Source of the DNA: CAXXOK01 sp963675925
Lineage (GTDB): Bacteria > Bacillota > Clostridia > Christensenellales > Aristaeellaceae
NCBI GenBank assembly: GCA_963675925.2
Contig: CAXXIB010000004.1
Location: 62,001-126,000, forward strand
Reading direction: 5' to 3'
DNA: 64,000 nucleotides
The notes beneath the pieces are model-generated. The model saw only the letters and a program-made list of their open reading frames with translations, ran no database searches and was not told the origin of the DNA. Within the stretch, counting starts at the first letter, position 1, and each line of letters starts with the position of its first letter. Position numbers and translations under genes: made by a program. This document shows positions 28,660-36,357 of the stretch, in pieces.

Positions 28660-29940
28660 TCAGCCCGCAAACCGCTCCCGGTCAATCCACAAGCCCAGGG
28701 CGGGATTGGGGATAAAGTAGAGTTCCTCGCCGTCAGGAAGCGTGTTGAAGCCATATTGCAGCGTATGCGGATCGTAGCGCTTGATGACCGTATCGTAATC
28801 CGCTGCGGCATAGCCCACGGATTCGATTTCTTCTTTGCTGATGTCTTTGACTGCGTAGGTAATGTGAAACCGCCCGTCGGACGAGCCATGGATCAAGTGT
28901 GCAGCCGCGCCCATATTGCCCCGCAATGCTTCGTTTTCAGGGTTTTGGAACGCTTCCAGCGTTTTCAGCCTGCCATGATAGCCAAACTGCCGGATCAGCG
29001 CATCGACCTGCATATCCTCTCCGAAGCGGTGAACGCCGGGCGCAAGGATCAACAGTTCGCCCCCGTCCGCCATGGCCATCCGCGTACGGTAGATGGCCTT
29101 ATTGCCAAGCCATGTTGTTTGAAATTCCTCTGGGTTCAGATAAACCACACACTTTGTAAGGCCATGTGGTACGAAATCAATATTTTTCTCTTGCGACAGC
29201 TTCACCGCTGCGTTCAGGCAGGCACGATCCGGGCTGATAAACAAGCCGTGCGTGCGTATCTGGTTTTCCGGCGCGGTGCAAACGGTCAGTGCAAACAGGA
29301 CGGGCCTGTCTTTGAGAAAGTGTTCCAGTGCATAATCGAAAATCTTCCGCACGGGCGTGTGATCTTTCCCCATAACGCGTTCCATGCCGTATACAGCGCC
29401 GATCATATGCGATGAATTGATCATATCGGCGCCGCCCACCCCAACAAACAAGTTCTTTGCGTGGTTGGCCATGCCGATCACCTCGTGCGGTACAACCTGG
29501 CCGACGGAGATAATCAAATCGTAAGCGGGGTCCATCACCAGCTTGTTGATCTGCGCGGTGATGGGTTCGTCCCACAGGCCGTCGGTAATGCCGGAGAGAA
29601 AGTCGCCGGGGATTGTACCCAGCGTCACCACATCCTCGCGCCAGGCATGGACGAGAAAGCGATCAAACGGAATATCCCCGAACATGATGGTGGCCTGCTC
29701 CTTGGTCACCGGAACATGTGTACCCAGTGCCGGTAGAATATCTACGCGGCAGCCCTGCGCATCGAGCATATGATAATACAAGTTGGTGATTAACCCGGCA
29801 TTGGAGTGATACCGGGTGAAATCCGGCGGAATAATGAGCACGCGGCGCAGCGTGCGTCCGGCTAACGACTTTTTAAGCGCTTGCGCGATCTGGATTTGTG
29901 TCAGGCCGGTTTCCGTTTCAGCATAGAGAAATTCCTGCAT
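28660..29940 (-). CDS. LarA-superfamily nickel-pincer racemase/epimerase, candidate D-gluconate/D-mannonate 2-epimerase
   Basis: 426 residues, cytoplasmic. PPDFTRYHS and LPALGTHVPVTKEQ (His ~75) match the LarA N-terminal domain. PHEVIGMANHAKNLFVGVGG followed by ADMINSSHMIG supplies His ~152, Lys ~162 and His ~178. The His-10-Lys-16-His spacing equals that of H174, K184 and H200 in Lactobacillus plantarum LarA, as I recall them; Lys184 carries the nickel-pincer nucleotide. The superfamily racemises or epimerises alpha-hydroxyacids, and D-gluconate 2-epimerase activity has been reported in it. It is the last gene of an operon with a mannonate-type SDR, 6-phosphogluconate dehydrogenase and a sugar-acid kinase; since mannonate and gluconate are C2 epimers, interconversion fits. 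The cofactor genes larB, larC and larE are not in the window. Confidence 0.8.
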   Translation of the reverse strand: MQEFLYAETETGLTQIQIAQALKKSLAGRTLRRVLIIPPDFTRYHSNAGLITNLYYHMLDAQGCRVDILPALGTHVPVTKEQATIMFGDIPFDRFLVHAWREDVVTLGTIPGDFLSGITDGLWDEPITAQINKLVMDPAYDLIISVGQVVPHEVIGMANHAKNLFVGVGGADMINSSHMIGAVYGMERVMGKDHTPVRKIFDYALEHFLKDRPVLFALTVCTAPENQIRTHGLFISPDRACLNAAVKLSQEKNIDFVPHGLTKCVVYLNPEEFQTTWLGNKAIYRTRMAMADGGELLILAPGVHRFGEDMQVDALIRQFGYHGRLKTLEAFQNPENEALRGNMGAAAHLIHGSSDGRFHITYAVKDISKEEIESVGYAAADYDTVIKRYDPHTLQYGFNTLPDGEELYFIPNPALGLWIDRERFAG

Positions 29941-29941
29941 A

Positions 29942-30784
29942 TTATACCCCGCTATATGCCGAGAAGCCGCCGTCTACCGGGATTGCAACCCCGGTGACAA
30001 ATGTGGATTGCTCGTCGTCAACCAGGAACAGCATCGCGCCCAGCAATTCTTCCGGCTCGCCAAACCTTCCCATCGGTGTGGCACGCAGAATATTTTCAGT
30101 GCGCGCGGTGGCGCTGCCGTCTTCGTTCCAAAGCAGCGCTTTGTTCTGCGCTGTGGAGAAGAAACCCGGCGCAATCGCATTGACGCGAATCCCGCTTTTG
30201 GCAAAATGCACTGCTAGCCACTGCGTCAGGTTGGACACACCGGCCTTGGCCGCAGAATACGCGGGTATCTTTGTCAGTGGCCGGTATGCGTTCATCGATG
30301 TGATGTTCAAAACCACGCCGCGTTGCCTGGTGACCATATCACGGGCGATGGCCTGCGTCGGCATGAACGTTCCTGTCAGGTTCAATCCCATCACTTTTTC
30401 AAATGCAGTCGGGTCTAAATCAAAGAAGCTCTTCTTGTCCGGGTCGCTTAAGGTTTCCATAGCAAAGTATTCATCATCGCTGGTCGCAGACGGATGATTG
30501 CCCCCGGCACCGTTGATTAAAATATCGCAGGGGCCGAATGCCGCTTTCACCGCTTCATTGGCGGCCTGTATGCTTTGCATGTCCAGCACATTCATGCAAA
30601 CCGCCATCGCCGTTCCCCCGGCCTGTTGAATATCTTTGGCGACTGCTTCGGCTTTATCCATTGCATAGTCAGCCACGGCCACCTTGACCCCATGTTGCGC
30701 CAGCGTATGCGCAAAGCTGCTGCACAGCACCCCGGCACCTCCGGTGACAATGGCTACCTTGTTTTTCAGTCCAGTATGTTTCAC
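29942..30784 (-). CDS. SDR-family D-mannonate oxidoreductase (fructuronate reductase) candidate
   Basis: 280 residues starting at GTG after an AGGAGG box. The Rossmann motif is VAIVTGGAGVLCSSFAHTL, NGAGGNHP follows, and the catalytic set is Asn-Ser-Tyr-Lys (LNLTGTF; LNITSMNAYRPL; YSAAKAGV). The AGGNHP and SMNAYRPLTKIPAYSAAKAG phrases are those of the SDR mannonate oxidoreductases (UxuB/YjmF type in Bacillus and Thermotoga), which reduce D-fructuronate to D-mannonate. The Asp in VAVADY suggests NAD over NADP. It lies 12 bases after gnd and one base before the LarA-like gene. No mannonate dehydratase gene is in this operon. Gluconate 5-dehydrogenase is the main alternative. Confidence 0.75.
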   Translation of the reverse strand: MKHTGLKNKVAIVTGGAGVLCSSFAHTLAQHGVKVAVADYAMDKAEAVAKDIQQAGGTAMAVCMNVLDMQSIQAANEAVKAAFGPCDILINGAGGNHPSATSDDEYFAMETLSDPDKKSFFDLDPTAFEKVMGLNLTGTFMPTQAIARDMVTRQRGVVLNITSMNAYRPLTKIPAYSAAKAGVSNLTQWLAVHFAKSGIRVNAIAPGFFSTAQNKALLWNEDGSATARTENILRATPMGRFGEPEELLGAMLFLVDDEQSTFVTGVAIPVDGGFSAYSGV

Positions 30785-30796
30785 CGTATATCCTCC

Positions 30797-32248
30797 TTAC
30801 GCGTTGTAGGTGTTGGAGGTTGTATCTCCGCCATGCCCGGTCCAGTTGGTGTGGAAAAACTCGCCGCGCTTGTGGTCAATGCGTTCATAGGTATGCGCGC
30901 CGAAATAATCGCGCTGCGCTTGCAGCAGATTGGCGGGCAAGCGCTCGGTTGTATAGCCGTCGAAGTACGACAGCGCCGAGGTGAGTGCCGGCGCGGGGAT
31001 GCCGCTGCGCATTGCGCTGGCTGCGATCTCGCGCCAGGCGGGAAGCAATGCCTGCACGCTTTCTTTGAAGTATTCGTCAAGCAGTAGGTTATTCAGCGCA
31101 GGATTGCGATCAAAAGCATCTTTGATTTTCCCCAGGAACCGGCTGCGGATAATGCAGCCGCCGCGCCACATCAGCGCGATACCGCCGTAATTCAGGTTCC
31201 AGCCGTAGGTGGCGGCCGCCATGCGCATCAGCTCGTACCCCTGCGCGTAGGAGATGATTTTCGATGCATACAGTGCCTGCCGGAGGTTTTCGATAAACTC
31301 CGCTTTATCCCCTTGGAACTCTGGAATGGACCGCGCATACACACGCGCAGCGATCACACGCTCCTCCTTGATGGCGGACAGGCAGCGGGCAAACACAGCC
31401 TCGCTGATCAGCGTCAGCGGTGTGCCCTCATCCAGCGCAGCCACGGAAGTCCACTTGCCCGTACCCTTTTGGCCGGCCGTATCCAGTATCTTATCGACAA
31501 GCGGCTTTCCGTCTGTATCCTTGACCACCAAAATATTGGCGGTGATCTCAATCAGATAGGAATCCAGCTCGCCCTCATTCCACTGCGCAAACACCTCGTG
31601 CATCTCATCGGGCGTCATGTGCAGGTACTCCCGCATGAGCAGATAGGCTTCGCAAATCAGCTGCATGTCGCCGTATTCAATGCCGTTGTGCACCATTTTC
31701 ACGAAATGTCCGGCGCCGTTCTCACCCACCCAGTCACAGCAGGGGGTGCCGTCCTCCACCTTGGCGCAAATCGCCTGCAGGATCGGTTTCACACGCAGCC
31801 AGGCAGCAGGCGAGCCGCCGGGCATCATGCTGGGGCCGTTGAGCGCGCCTTCTTCGCCGCCGGATACGCCGGTGCCGATATACAACATGCCCTTGCTTTC
31901 CACATACTTCGTGCGGCGAATGGTATCGGGAAAATGACTGTTGCCCCCGTCGATGATGATATCGCCGGGATCCAGCAGAGGCAGCAGCGCTTCAATCGTC
32001 TGGTCTACCGGATCGCCTGCTTTGATCATCATCATAATGACACGCGGTTTTTCGACATTCTGCACCAGTTCGGCAAAGGAATATGTGCCGATAAAGTTGC
32101 GGTTCTGGCCGCGCCCGCTGATAAACCGGGTAACAACATCCGTTTCGATGTTATAGACCGCGACTGAAAAGCCCTTGGATTCCATGTTCATGGAAAGATT
32201 TTCGCCCATGACCGCCAAGCCGATCATACCAATATCTGCTTTCTTCAT
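30797..32248 (-). CDS. gnd: 6-phosphogluconate dehydrogenase, decarboxylating
   Basis: 483 residues from the ATG at 32248, which has a GGAGG box ~10 bases upstream; the open frame extends ~200 bases further but that part is a shadow of the kinase gene. Motifs: ADIGMIGLAVMGENLSMNME (nucleotide binding), DIIIDGGNSHFPDT, GTGVSGGEEGALNGPSMMPG (substrate phosphate and catalytic region), FVKMVHNGIEYGDMQLICEA (catalytic Lys and Asn), and GGIALMWRGGCIIRSRFL. Catalyses 6-phosphogluconate -> ribulose-5-phosphate + CO2. Finding it between a sugar-acid kinase and a mannonate-type SDR, rather than with zwf, points to aldonate or hexuronate breakdown instead of the general oxidative pentose pathway. Confidence 0.95.
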   Translation of the reverse strand: MKKADIGMIGLAVMGENLSMNMESKGFSVAVYNIETDVVTRFISGRGQNRNFIGTYSFAELVQNVEKPRVIMMMIKAGDPVDQTIEALLPLLDPGDIIIDGGNSHFPDTIRRTKYVESKGMLYIGTGVSGGEEGALNGPSMMPGGSPAAWLRVKPILQAICAKVEDGTPCCDWVGENGAGHFVKMVHNGIEYGDMQLICEAYLLMREYLHMTPDEMHEVFAQWNEGELDSYLIEITANILVVKDTDGKPLVDKILDTAGQKGTGKWTSVAALDEGTPLTLISEAVFARCLSAIKEERVIAARVYARSIPEFQGDKAEFIENLRQALYASKIISYAQGYELMRMAAATYGWNLNYGGIALMWRGGCIIRSRFLGKIKDAFDRNPALNNLLLDEYFKESVQALLPAWREIAASAMRSGIPAPALTSALSYFDGYTTERLPANLLQAQRDYFGAHTYERIDHKRGEFFHTNWTGHGGDTTSNTYNA

Positions 32249-32264
32249 TCTTTCGTCCTCCGAG

Positions 32265-33344
32265 TTACCGCTGCACGCGGGCATTGCCGGCATAAATGTC
32301 CCACACCTGTTTTTCATCAGCCGGTTCCGCGTAATCGTTGAGGCTGGATGCAGCCAGCACACCGGTTGCCCAGCCAAAGCCCAGCCATTTCTCCGCTGCC
32401 CAGCCCTGCGAAATCGCGTACAGCAGGCCGCCGGTAAATCCATCGCCTCCGCCAATGCGGTCCAGCACCGGAATCGGCCGCGGCTCTTCTACATACCATT
32501 CGCTTTCTGTGCGCAGCAGAGCACCCCATAGATGTTCATTAGCGCTGACAACCTCGCGCAGCGTTGTGGCAAACACCTTGGCATTGGGGTATTCCCTTTG
32601 CACCTGTGCAATCATTTCTTTGAAGCTTTCAATTTTGGCGGCCAAATCTTCCCCGCCGGCTTCCGGGCCTTTCATGCCCAGGCACAGTTGAAAATCTTCC
32701 TCGTTGCCGATCAGGATGTCAGCAAGCGTCGTAATCTCGCGAAACGCCTTGGAAAGCTCCTCTTCACGCCCCAGCCAGAAGGTTTTGCGATAGTTGAAAT
32801 CAAAGCTGACCAGCGTACCATGCTTCCGCGCGGCCTTAGCCAGTTCTACGCAAAACCGCGTGGTTTCCGGGCTTAACGCGGCGATCAGACCTGAAATGTG
32901 GAGTATGCCAACACCTTCCTGGCCAAAGATGCGGTCAATGTCAAACTCGCTGATATCCAGCGTACGTCCAACTTCCCCGGAGCGATCGTTCCAGACCCGG
33001 GGTGCCCGCATGCCAAATCCGCTGTCGGCAATATTGAACTGATGCCGGAACCCCCACGGCCCACCCTGCGGAACATGAGCGCCTTCATAAGCAATATTGC
33101 GTGCCCGCAGCTGGCTTTGCAAAAACGCAGCGACCGGGCTGCCCTCGACAAATTTTGTCAGCGCCAGGCAGGGATGCCCTAGCGAAGCAGACACATTCAG
33201 CACGTTTGTTTCCGCGCTGGTTGCCTGCATGGTGAAATGATTGCTATTGTGTACGGCCATGCGGTTGTCTGGCGTCAAACGTACACCAATGCTGGTCGGG
33301 CATGCGACAGTATACTTGTATACTTCACGTTTCATTAATGTCAT
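32265..33344 (-). CDS. PfkB-family sugar-acid kinase (2-keto-3-deoxygluconate or gluconate kinase candidate)
   Basis: 359 residues. The ribokinase-fold C-terminal signature DRIGGGDGFTGGLLYAISQG contains the catalytic Asp (~300). SFDFNYRKTFWLGREEE and ILIGNEEDFQLCLG match the KdgK/IolC-type subset of PfkB kinases. It has a longer N-terminus than the usual ~310 residues, with a lid segment (GPWGFRHQFNIADSGFG). The usual call is KDG kinase, but no aldolase or mannonate dehydratase accompanies it. The following gene acts on 6-phosphogluconate, which gluconate kinase would make. It starts 139 bases from the divergent AraC regulator, which probably controls it. An in-frame ATG four codons further in is an alternative start. 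Confidence 0.75.
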   Translation of the reverse strand: MTLMKREVYKYTVACPTSIGVRLTPDNRMAVHNSNHFTMQATSAETNVLNVSASLGHPCLALTKFVEGSPVAAFLQSQLRARNIAYEGAHVPQGGPWGFRHQFNIADSGFGMRAPRVWNDRSGEVGRTLDISEFDIDRIFGQEGVGILHISGLIAALSPETTRFCVELAKAARKHGTLVSFDFNYRKTFWLGREEELSKAFREITTLADILIGNEEDFQLCLGMKGPEAGGEDLAAKIESFKEMIAQVQREYPNAKVFATTLREVVSANEHLWGALLRTESEWYVEEPRPIPVLDRIGGGDGFTGGLLYAISQGWAAEKWLGFGWATGVLAASSLNDYAEPADEKQVWDIYAGNARVQR

Positions 33345-33385
33345 TGAAAAATTCCCCCTATGTGTGTTGATATGGTCTCATTCTT

Positions 33386-33439
33386 AGTATAACAGTACTA
33401 TTTGCAATAATATTGCGATTATAACCATATATTATTGCA
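33386..33439. promoter_or_regulatory. Divergent promoter and candidate AraC operator
   Basis: On the - strand, TGTTATACT (extended -10) occupies 33386-33394, about 40 bases before the kinase start. Next to it are two arms of an inverted repeat, TGCAATAAT (33403-33411) and ATTATTGCA (33431-33439), and a nested palindrome GCAATAATATTGC (33404-33416). The first arm would overlap the -35 position of the kinase promoter, as expected for an AraC-family activator. Spacing from arm centre to arm centre is 28 bases. Confidence 0.55.
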
Positions 33440-33482
33440 TTTTCGCGCATCTTCCAGTATGCTTTTTGTGGGAGGCGAGCCC

Positions 33483-34313
33483 ATGGAACATTTGTTTACC
33501 TATCGTGATGAACTGCTGTATTGTCATCATTCCTTGGATCATACCCCGCAGCCAGCCGATTTTTCGATTCACGCACACGAGATGTACGAGATCTACTATA
33601 TGATAGCCGGCACAGGCAGCTATCTGGTGGAAGGAACGCGCTATCCGCTGCATAGCGGAGATTTGATGATTATGCGCGAGGCGGAAACCCATACGCTGCT
33701 GATTGATCCCACACAGCCGTACGAACGCATTGCCATTCATTTCTCTCCGCAGCTCATCCGGCTGTTGGACGCAAGCGGCGACTTGCTTCGTCCCTTTCGG
33801 GATCGGCCCTTGGGACAGCTGAACCACTATACCACCCGCGATTTCCCCAGTCCACACTGGAAAAGCGCATTTCAAGACTTTGATTTCTCAAGCTCAACAC
33901 AGGTGCGCGCCCATGTGATCGCCCGCTTATTCTCCCTGCTGCCCGCAGTATGCGATGCCTTTGCTATACGCCGGGGAGATGTTGTCCCCGGTCATGGTGC
34001 TAAGGCGCAGCTTGTCGCCTATGTGAATGAACATCTATTTGAGAAAATAACAGCCAAGGCGTTGAGCAAAACCTTCTTTGTGTCTCCCTCTCAAATAGCT
34101 CGTACATTTCATCGCGCGACAGGCACTTCATTGAAACGCTATATCGGCGTGAAACGCCTGCTCGCAGCCCGCGCGATGATTCAGCGGGGCGAAAGTGCAG
34201 GCCTTGTTTGCACCGCCTGCGGATATGACGATTACTCCGCCTTTTACAGAGCTTATAAAAAACAGTTCGCTCAGTCTCCCCGCAGCGATATGCCAGGCAA
34301 AACAATACCATAA
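33483..34313 (+). CDS. AraC-family transcriptional regulator
   Basis: 276 residues from the ATG at 33483 (GGAGGC box seven bases upstream; an upstream in-frame ATG at 33435 lies inside the operator region and is rejected). The N-terminal cupin domain (~25-90) contains FSIHAHEMYEIYYMIAGTG and LHSGDLMIMREAETHTLL. The C-terminal double helix-turn-helix shows ALSKTFFVSPSQIARTFHRA and LVCTACGYDDYSAFYRAYKK with the closing FAQSPRSD. Divergent to the hexuronate/aldonate operon with an inverted repeat between, so it most likely activates that operon in response to a sugar acid. Confidence 0.9.
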   Translation: MEHLFTYRDELLYCHHSLDHTPQPADFSIHAHEMYEIYYMIAGTGSYLVEGTRYPLHSGDLMIMREAETHTLLIDPTQPYERIAIHFSPQLIRLLDASGDLLRPFRDRPLGQLNHYTTRDFPSPHWKSAFQDFDFSSSTQVRAHVIARLFSLLPAVCDAFAIRRGDVVPGHGAKAQLVAYVNEHLFEKITAKALSKTFFVSPSQIARTFHRATGTSLKRYIGVKRLLAARAMIQRGESAGLVCTACGYDDYSAFYRAYKKQFAQSPRSDMPGKTIP

Positions 34314-34373
34314 GCCGGCCGCTCCCCCATGCATCAAGCAAAAGCGAAAAAGTCCCGGCCGGCCATGGTATTG
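34303..34373. repeat. Interrupted inverted repeat at convergent gene ends
   Basis: CAATACCAT (34303-34311) and GCCGGCC (34314-34320) pair with GGCCGGCC (34357-34364) and ATGGTATTG (34365-34373), with a ~36-base loop. It begins over the AraC stop codon and lies before the end of the - strand hydrolase. There is no T-tract, so it is a possible weak bidirectional terminator. Confidence 0.5.
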
Positions 34374-34393
34374 CCTTACGTTAGGTGCTGCTC

Positions 34394-35287
34394 TTATTGC
34401 AGGTGTGCCTGCACAAATGCAACGCTCAGTTCGATTTGCTCAACAAGCTGTTCACCCGCAAAGCCGTGTCCGCCGCCTTCCATCACATGCAGTACGGCAG
34501 ACGGGTATGCTTCCACTGCCTGATAGGAATACTCGATGTCAACCATATCATCAGCATCGCCATGAAGGATCATCACATCCAGCGTACACAGGGGCAGTTT
34601 TTCATAAGGGTCCATGTCAATCACATCGGTAACGAAGGGTCTGCCCACAGGAAATCCATCAGGACGAATCACCTTGGGAATATTGTTTACATCAAACGTT
34701 ACCCCCATCAACCGGCCAGCACGCACACCATCGGGAAGCGAGAACGCCGGGTAGTTCAACATCACTGCCGCAATCTCTTCCTGCCGCTCAATGGCCGTTA
34801 ATGCCGTTACAAAGCCGCCCATGCTGTTACCGCACAGAAAAATGTGATTTGTATCAATACCGTCCAGCGTTTTTGCGTAGTCAATGATGGCATTCAAATC
34901 GTCCACCTCTGTTAAAACAGACATCTGGGTGGATTTCCCATCGCTTTCCCCGGATCCGCCAAAATCGAAGCGCAGGCTCGCAATGCCGCTTTTACCAAAC
35001 CCCAATGCAAGTTTGGCGCAGCTGTTACGGGTGCTGTTAAAACCATGGCTCAGGATGACCAGCGGGACTAGCTCTCCGTTTGAAGCATCGGGCATCACAT
35101 AGGTGCCCCGCAGTACGGTTCCGTCGTCTTTGACGCATTCCACCTCTGTCTCCGTAAAGGTAGACTCTCCCGGAAGTGTTGCAAGGAGCGCTTGCTGTTC
35201 TGGACTCAAACTTTCACCAAGCGCTGCTGTGCTTACACACAGGGTACATAGCATAATGACGACCAGACCAATGATAATTTTTCTCAT
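34394..35287 (-). CDS. Secreted alpha/beta hydrolase (S33/acyl-esterase type)
   Basis: 297 residues with a signal peptide (KIIIGLVVIMLCTLCVSTAA). LVILSHGFNSTRNSC provides the oxyanion HG; FDFGGSGESDGKS follows. The nucleophile Ser is in FLCGNSMGGFV (~155). The acid is probably in ILHGDADDMVDIEYS and the His in GGGHGFAGEQL. The domain is the 'serine aminopeptidase S33 / BAAT-like' hydrolase seen in acyl and feruloyl esterases of rumen bacteria (Est1E-like). It probably removes ester groups from plant cell-wall sugars outside the cell. It stands 105 bases downstream of the Cys-rich secreted gene on the same strand. Confidence 0.8.
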   Translation of the reverse strand: MRKIIIGLVVIMLCTLCVSTAALGESLSPEQQALLATLPGESTFTETEVECVKDDGTVLRGTYVMPDASNGELVPLVILSHGFNSTRNSCAKLALGFGKSGIASLRFDFGGSGESDGKSTQMSVLTEVDDLNAIIDYAKTLDGIDTNHIFLCGNSMGGFVTALTAIERQEEIAAVMLNYPAFSLPDGVRAGRLMGVTFDVNNIPKVIRPDGFPVGRPFVTDVIDMDPYEKLPLCTLDVMILHGDADDMVDIEYSYQAVEAYPSAVLHVMEGGGHGFAGEQLVEQIELSVAFVQAHLQ

Positions 35288-35392
35288 TTTAATTTCCTCC
35301 GTAACCTTGTTTTATTGAATCTGCCGCATGAAAACAATAGGCAGTTCATGGTACATATCATCAGCTTTCGCAATTGCCATCCAACCGTTTGG

Positions 35393-36229
35393 TTAGATTG
35401 CAGGCTGCTGCGCGGAAAGACAGCTCTGTGGAACAAACCCTACAACACCATCATATACGGCCTTTGCCCAAAGCTCTCCTCCATCGTCTGTCTCGGAAGC
35501 GATATCAAACTCCAAAACCAGCACCTGGCTCCCCATAGCAGGAATTAACTCGGCAGCCAAACTATCAGGCTCCTCGCAAATCCGCACATCCCTGCGCACA
35601 GTCCATGCAGCCGTTCCATCAAGCGTCGCATAATCCATCATCGGCTCGCGTTTCTGTCTGCCACAAACGCTGCAGGTATACAGCAGCGCAAGGTGAACCG
35701 GGTCGCTGACAGGCTCACTCCAGGTGCAGCCATCAACGCTTGGATCGGACGCATCTGCCAGGCACTTCGTCTCTCCGCATACAGCGCAGCGGAAGACATC
35801 CCCGTCCTCCACCCACTGGTGGTGATCCTCCACGAGCAGTGTTGAGTAGATAATCTCCTTGTGGCATCGCGGACAGGTTCTGCTAACCCAGGCACAGCCC
35901 ATATGGTTTATCGTATTATAATAGTCATGGTCTATCGGGCCTTTTTCTTCCGACAATACCGTATCGCAGAACGGGCACCCAAAAAGCAGTACATCACAGT
36001 AATCATAAAGAAGCGCATGGGTGATTTTGTGGGTTTCTCCTGTAGGGATTTCCTCAACGCGGGTCTCACCACATAAGTTGCATTGCCAGTATTCAGTCAC
36101 CAGTTCACAGGTTTCGGTACTATCTATCAATTGCCAGTCATGCGTGCAGGTAGCTTCCTGGGAAATTGCATTTGCTAGCAATAAAACCAGCATCAACGCT
36201 ATCAGAAATCCCGTCATCGTTCTTTTCAT
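35393..36229 (-). CDS. Secreted Cys-rich protein with repeated CxxC knuckles and a C-terminal SH3-like domain
   Basis: 278 residues with a signal peptide (GFLIALMLVLLLANA). At least five zinc-ribbon-like pairs follow: CNLCGETR, CPFCDTV, CPRCHKE, CAVCGETKC and CSVCGRQKR, with intervening CTHDW and HD/HH elements (DHDY, EDHHQW). The last ~75 residues (TAAWTVRRDVRICEEPDSLA ... FVPQSCLS) look like a bacterial SH3b domain that binds cell wall. Extracellular zinc ribbons are uncommon; related 'C-x2-C' repeats occur in clostridial surface proteins of unknown role. No enzyme motif is seen. It lies between a secreted esterase and a secreted hydrolase. Confidence 0.7.
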   Translation of the reverse strand: MKRTMTGFLIALMLVLLLANAISQEATCTHDWQLIDSTETCELVTEYWQCNLCGETRVEEIPTGETHKITHALLYDYCDVLLFGCPFCDTVLSEEKGPIDHDYYNTINHMGCAWVSRTCPRCHKEIIYSTLLVEDHHQWVEDGDVFRCAVCGETKCLADASDPSVDGCTWSEPVSDPVHLALLYTCSVCGRQKREPMMDYATLDGTAAWTVRRDVRICEEPDSLAAELIPAMGSQVLVLEFDIASETDDGGELWAKAVYDGVVGFVPQSCLSAQQPAI

Positions 36230-36260
36230 TCATTGCTCCTTACATTCGTGCAGAAAGGAC

Positions 36261-36281
36261 CGTTGCCCTTTTCGGGCAACG
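36261..36281 (-). other. Intercistronic hairpin between the CE1-like esterase and the Cys-rich gene
   Basis: CGTTGCCC / GGGCAACG, an 8-bp stem with a five-base loop, extended by partial pairing of AAGG with CCTT. No strong T-tract. Similar unlabelled hairpins follow other secreted-enzyme genes in the window. Confidence 0.55.
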
Positions 36282-36357
36282 ACCCTTCCGGATCATCAAT
36301 CATAGTCTGGGGAGCCAAGCACACCGTATGCCAGCGTACTAAACCCCTGTTGCACCT

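Noticed and set aside
28527..28715. Small + strand frame after the mutase terminator
   Set aside because: A GAGGA-like box exists, but the frame overlaps the end of the LarA-like gene, shows no domain and has odd composition.
31313..32167. Long + strand open frame across 6-phosphogluconate dehydrogenase
   Set aside because: Shadow of the real - strand gene, with no ribosome site or recognisable domain.
32249..32455. N-terminal extension of 6-phosphogluconate dehydrogenase
   Set aside because: It is the kinase gene read in another frame; the ATG at 32248 gives the family's usual length and has a good ribosome site.
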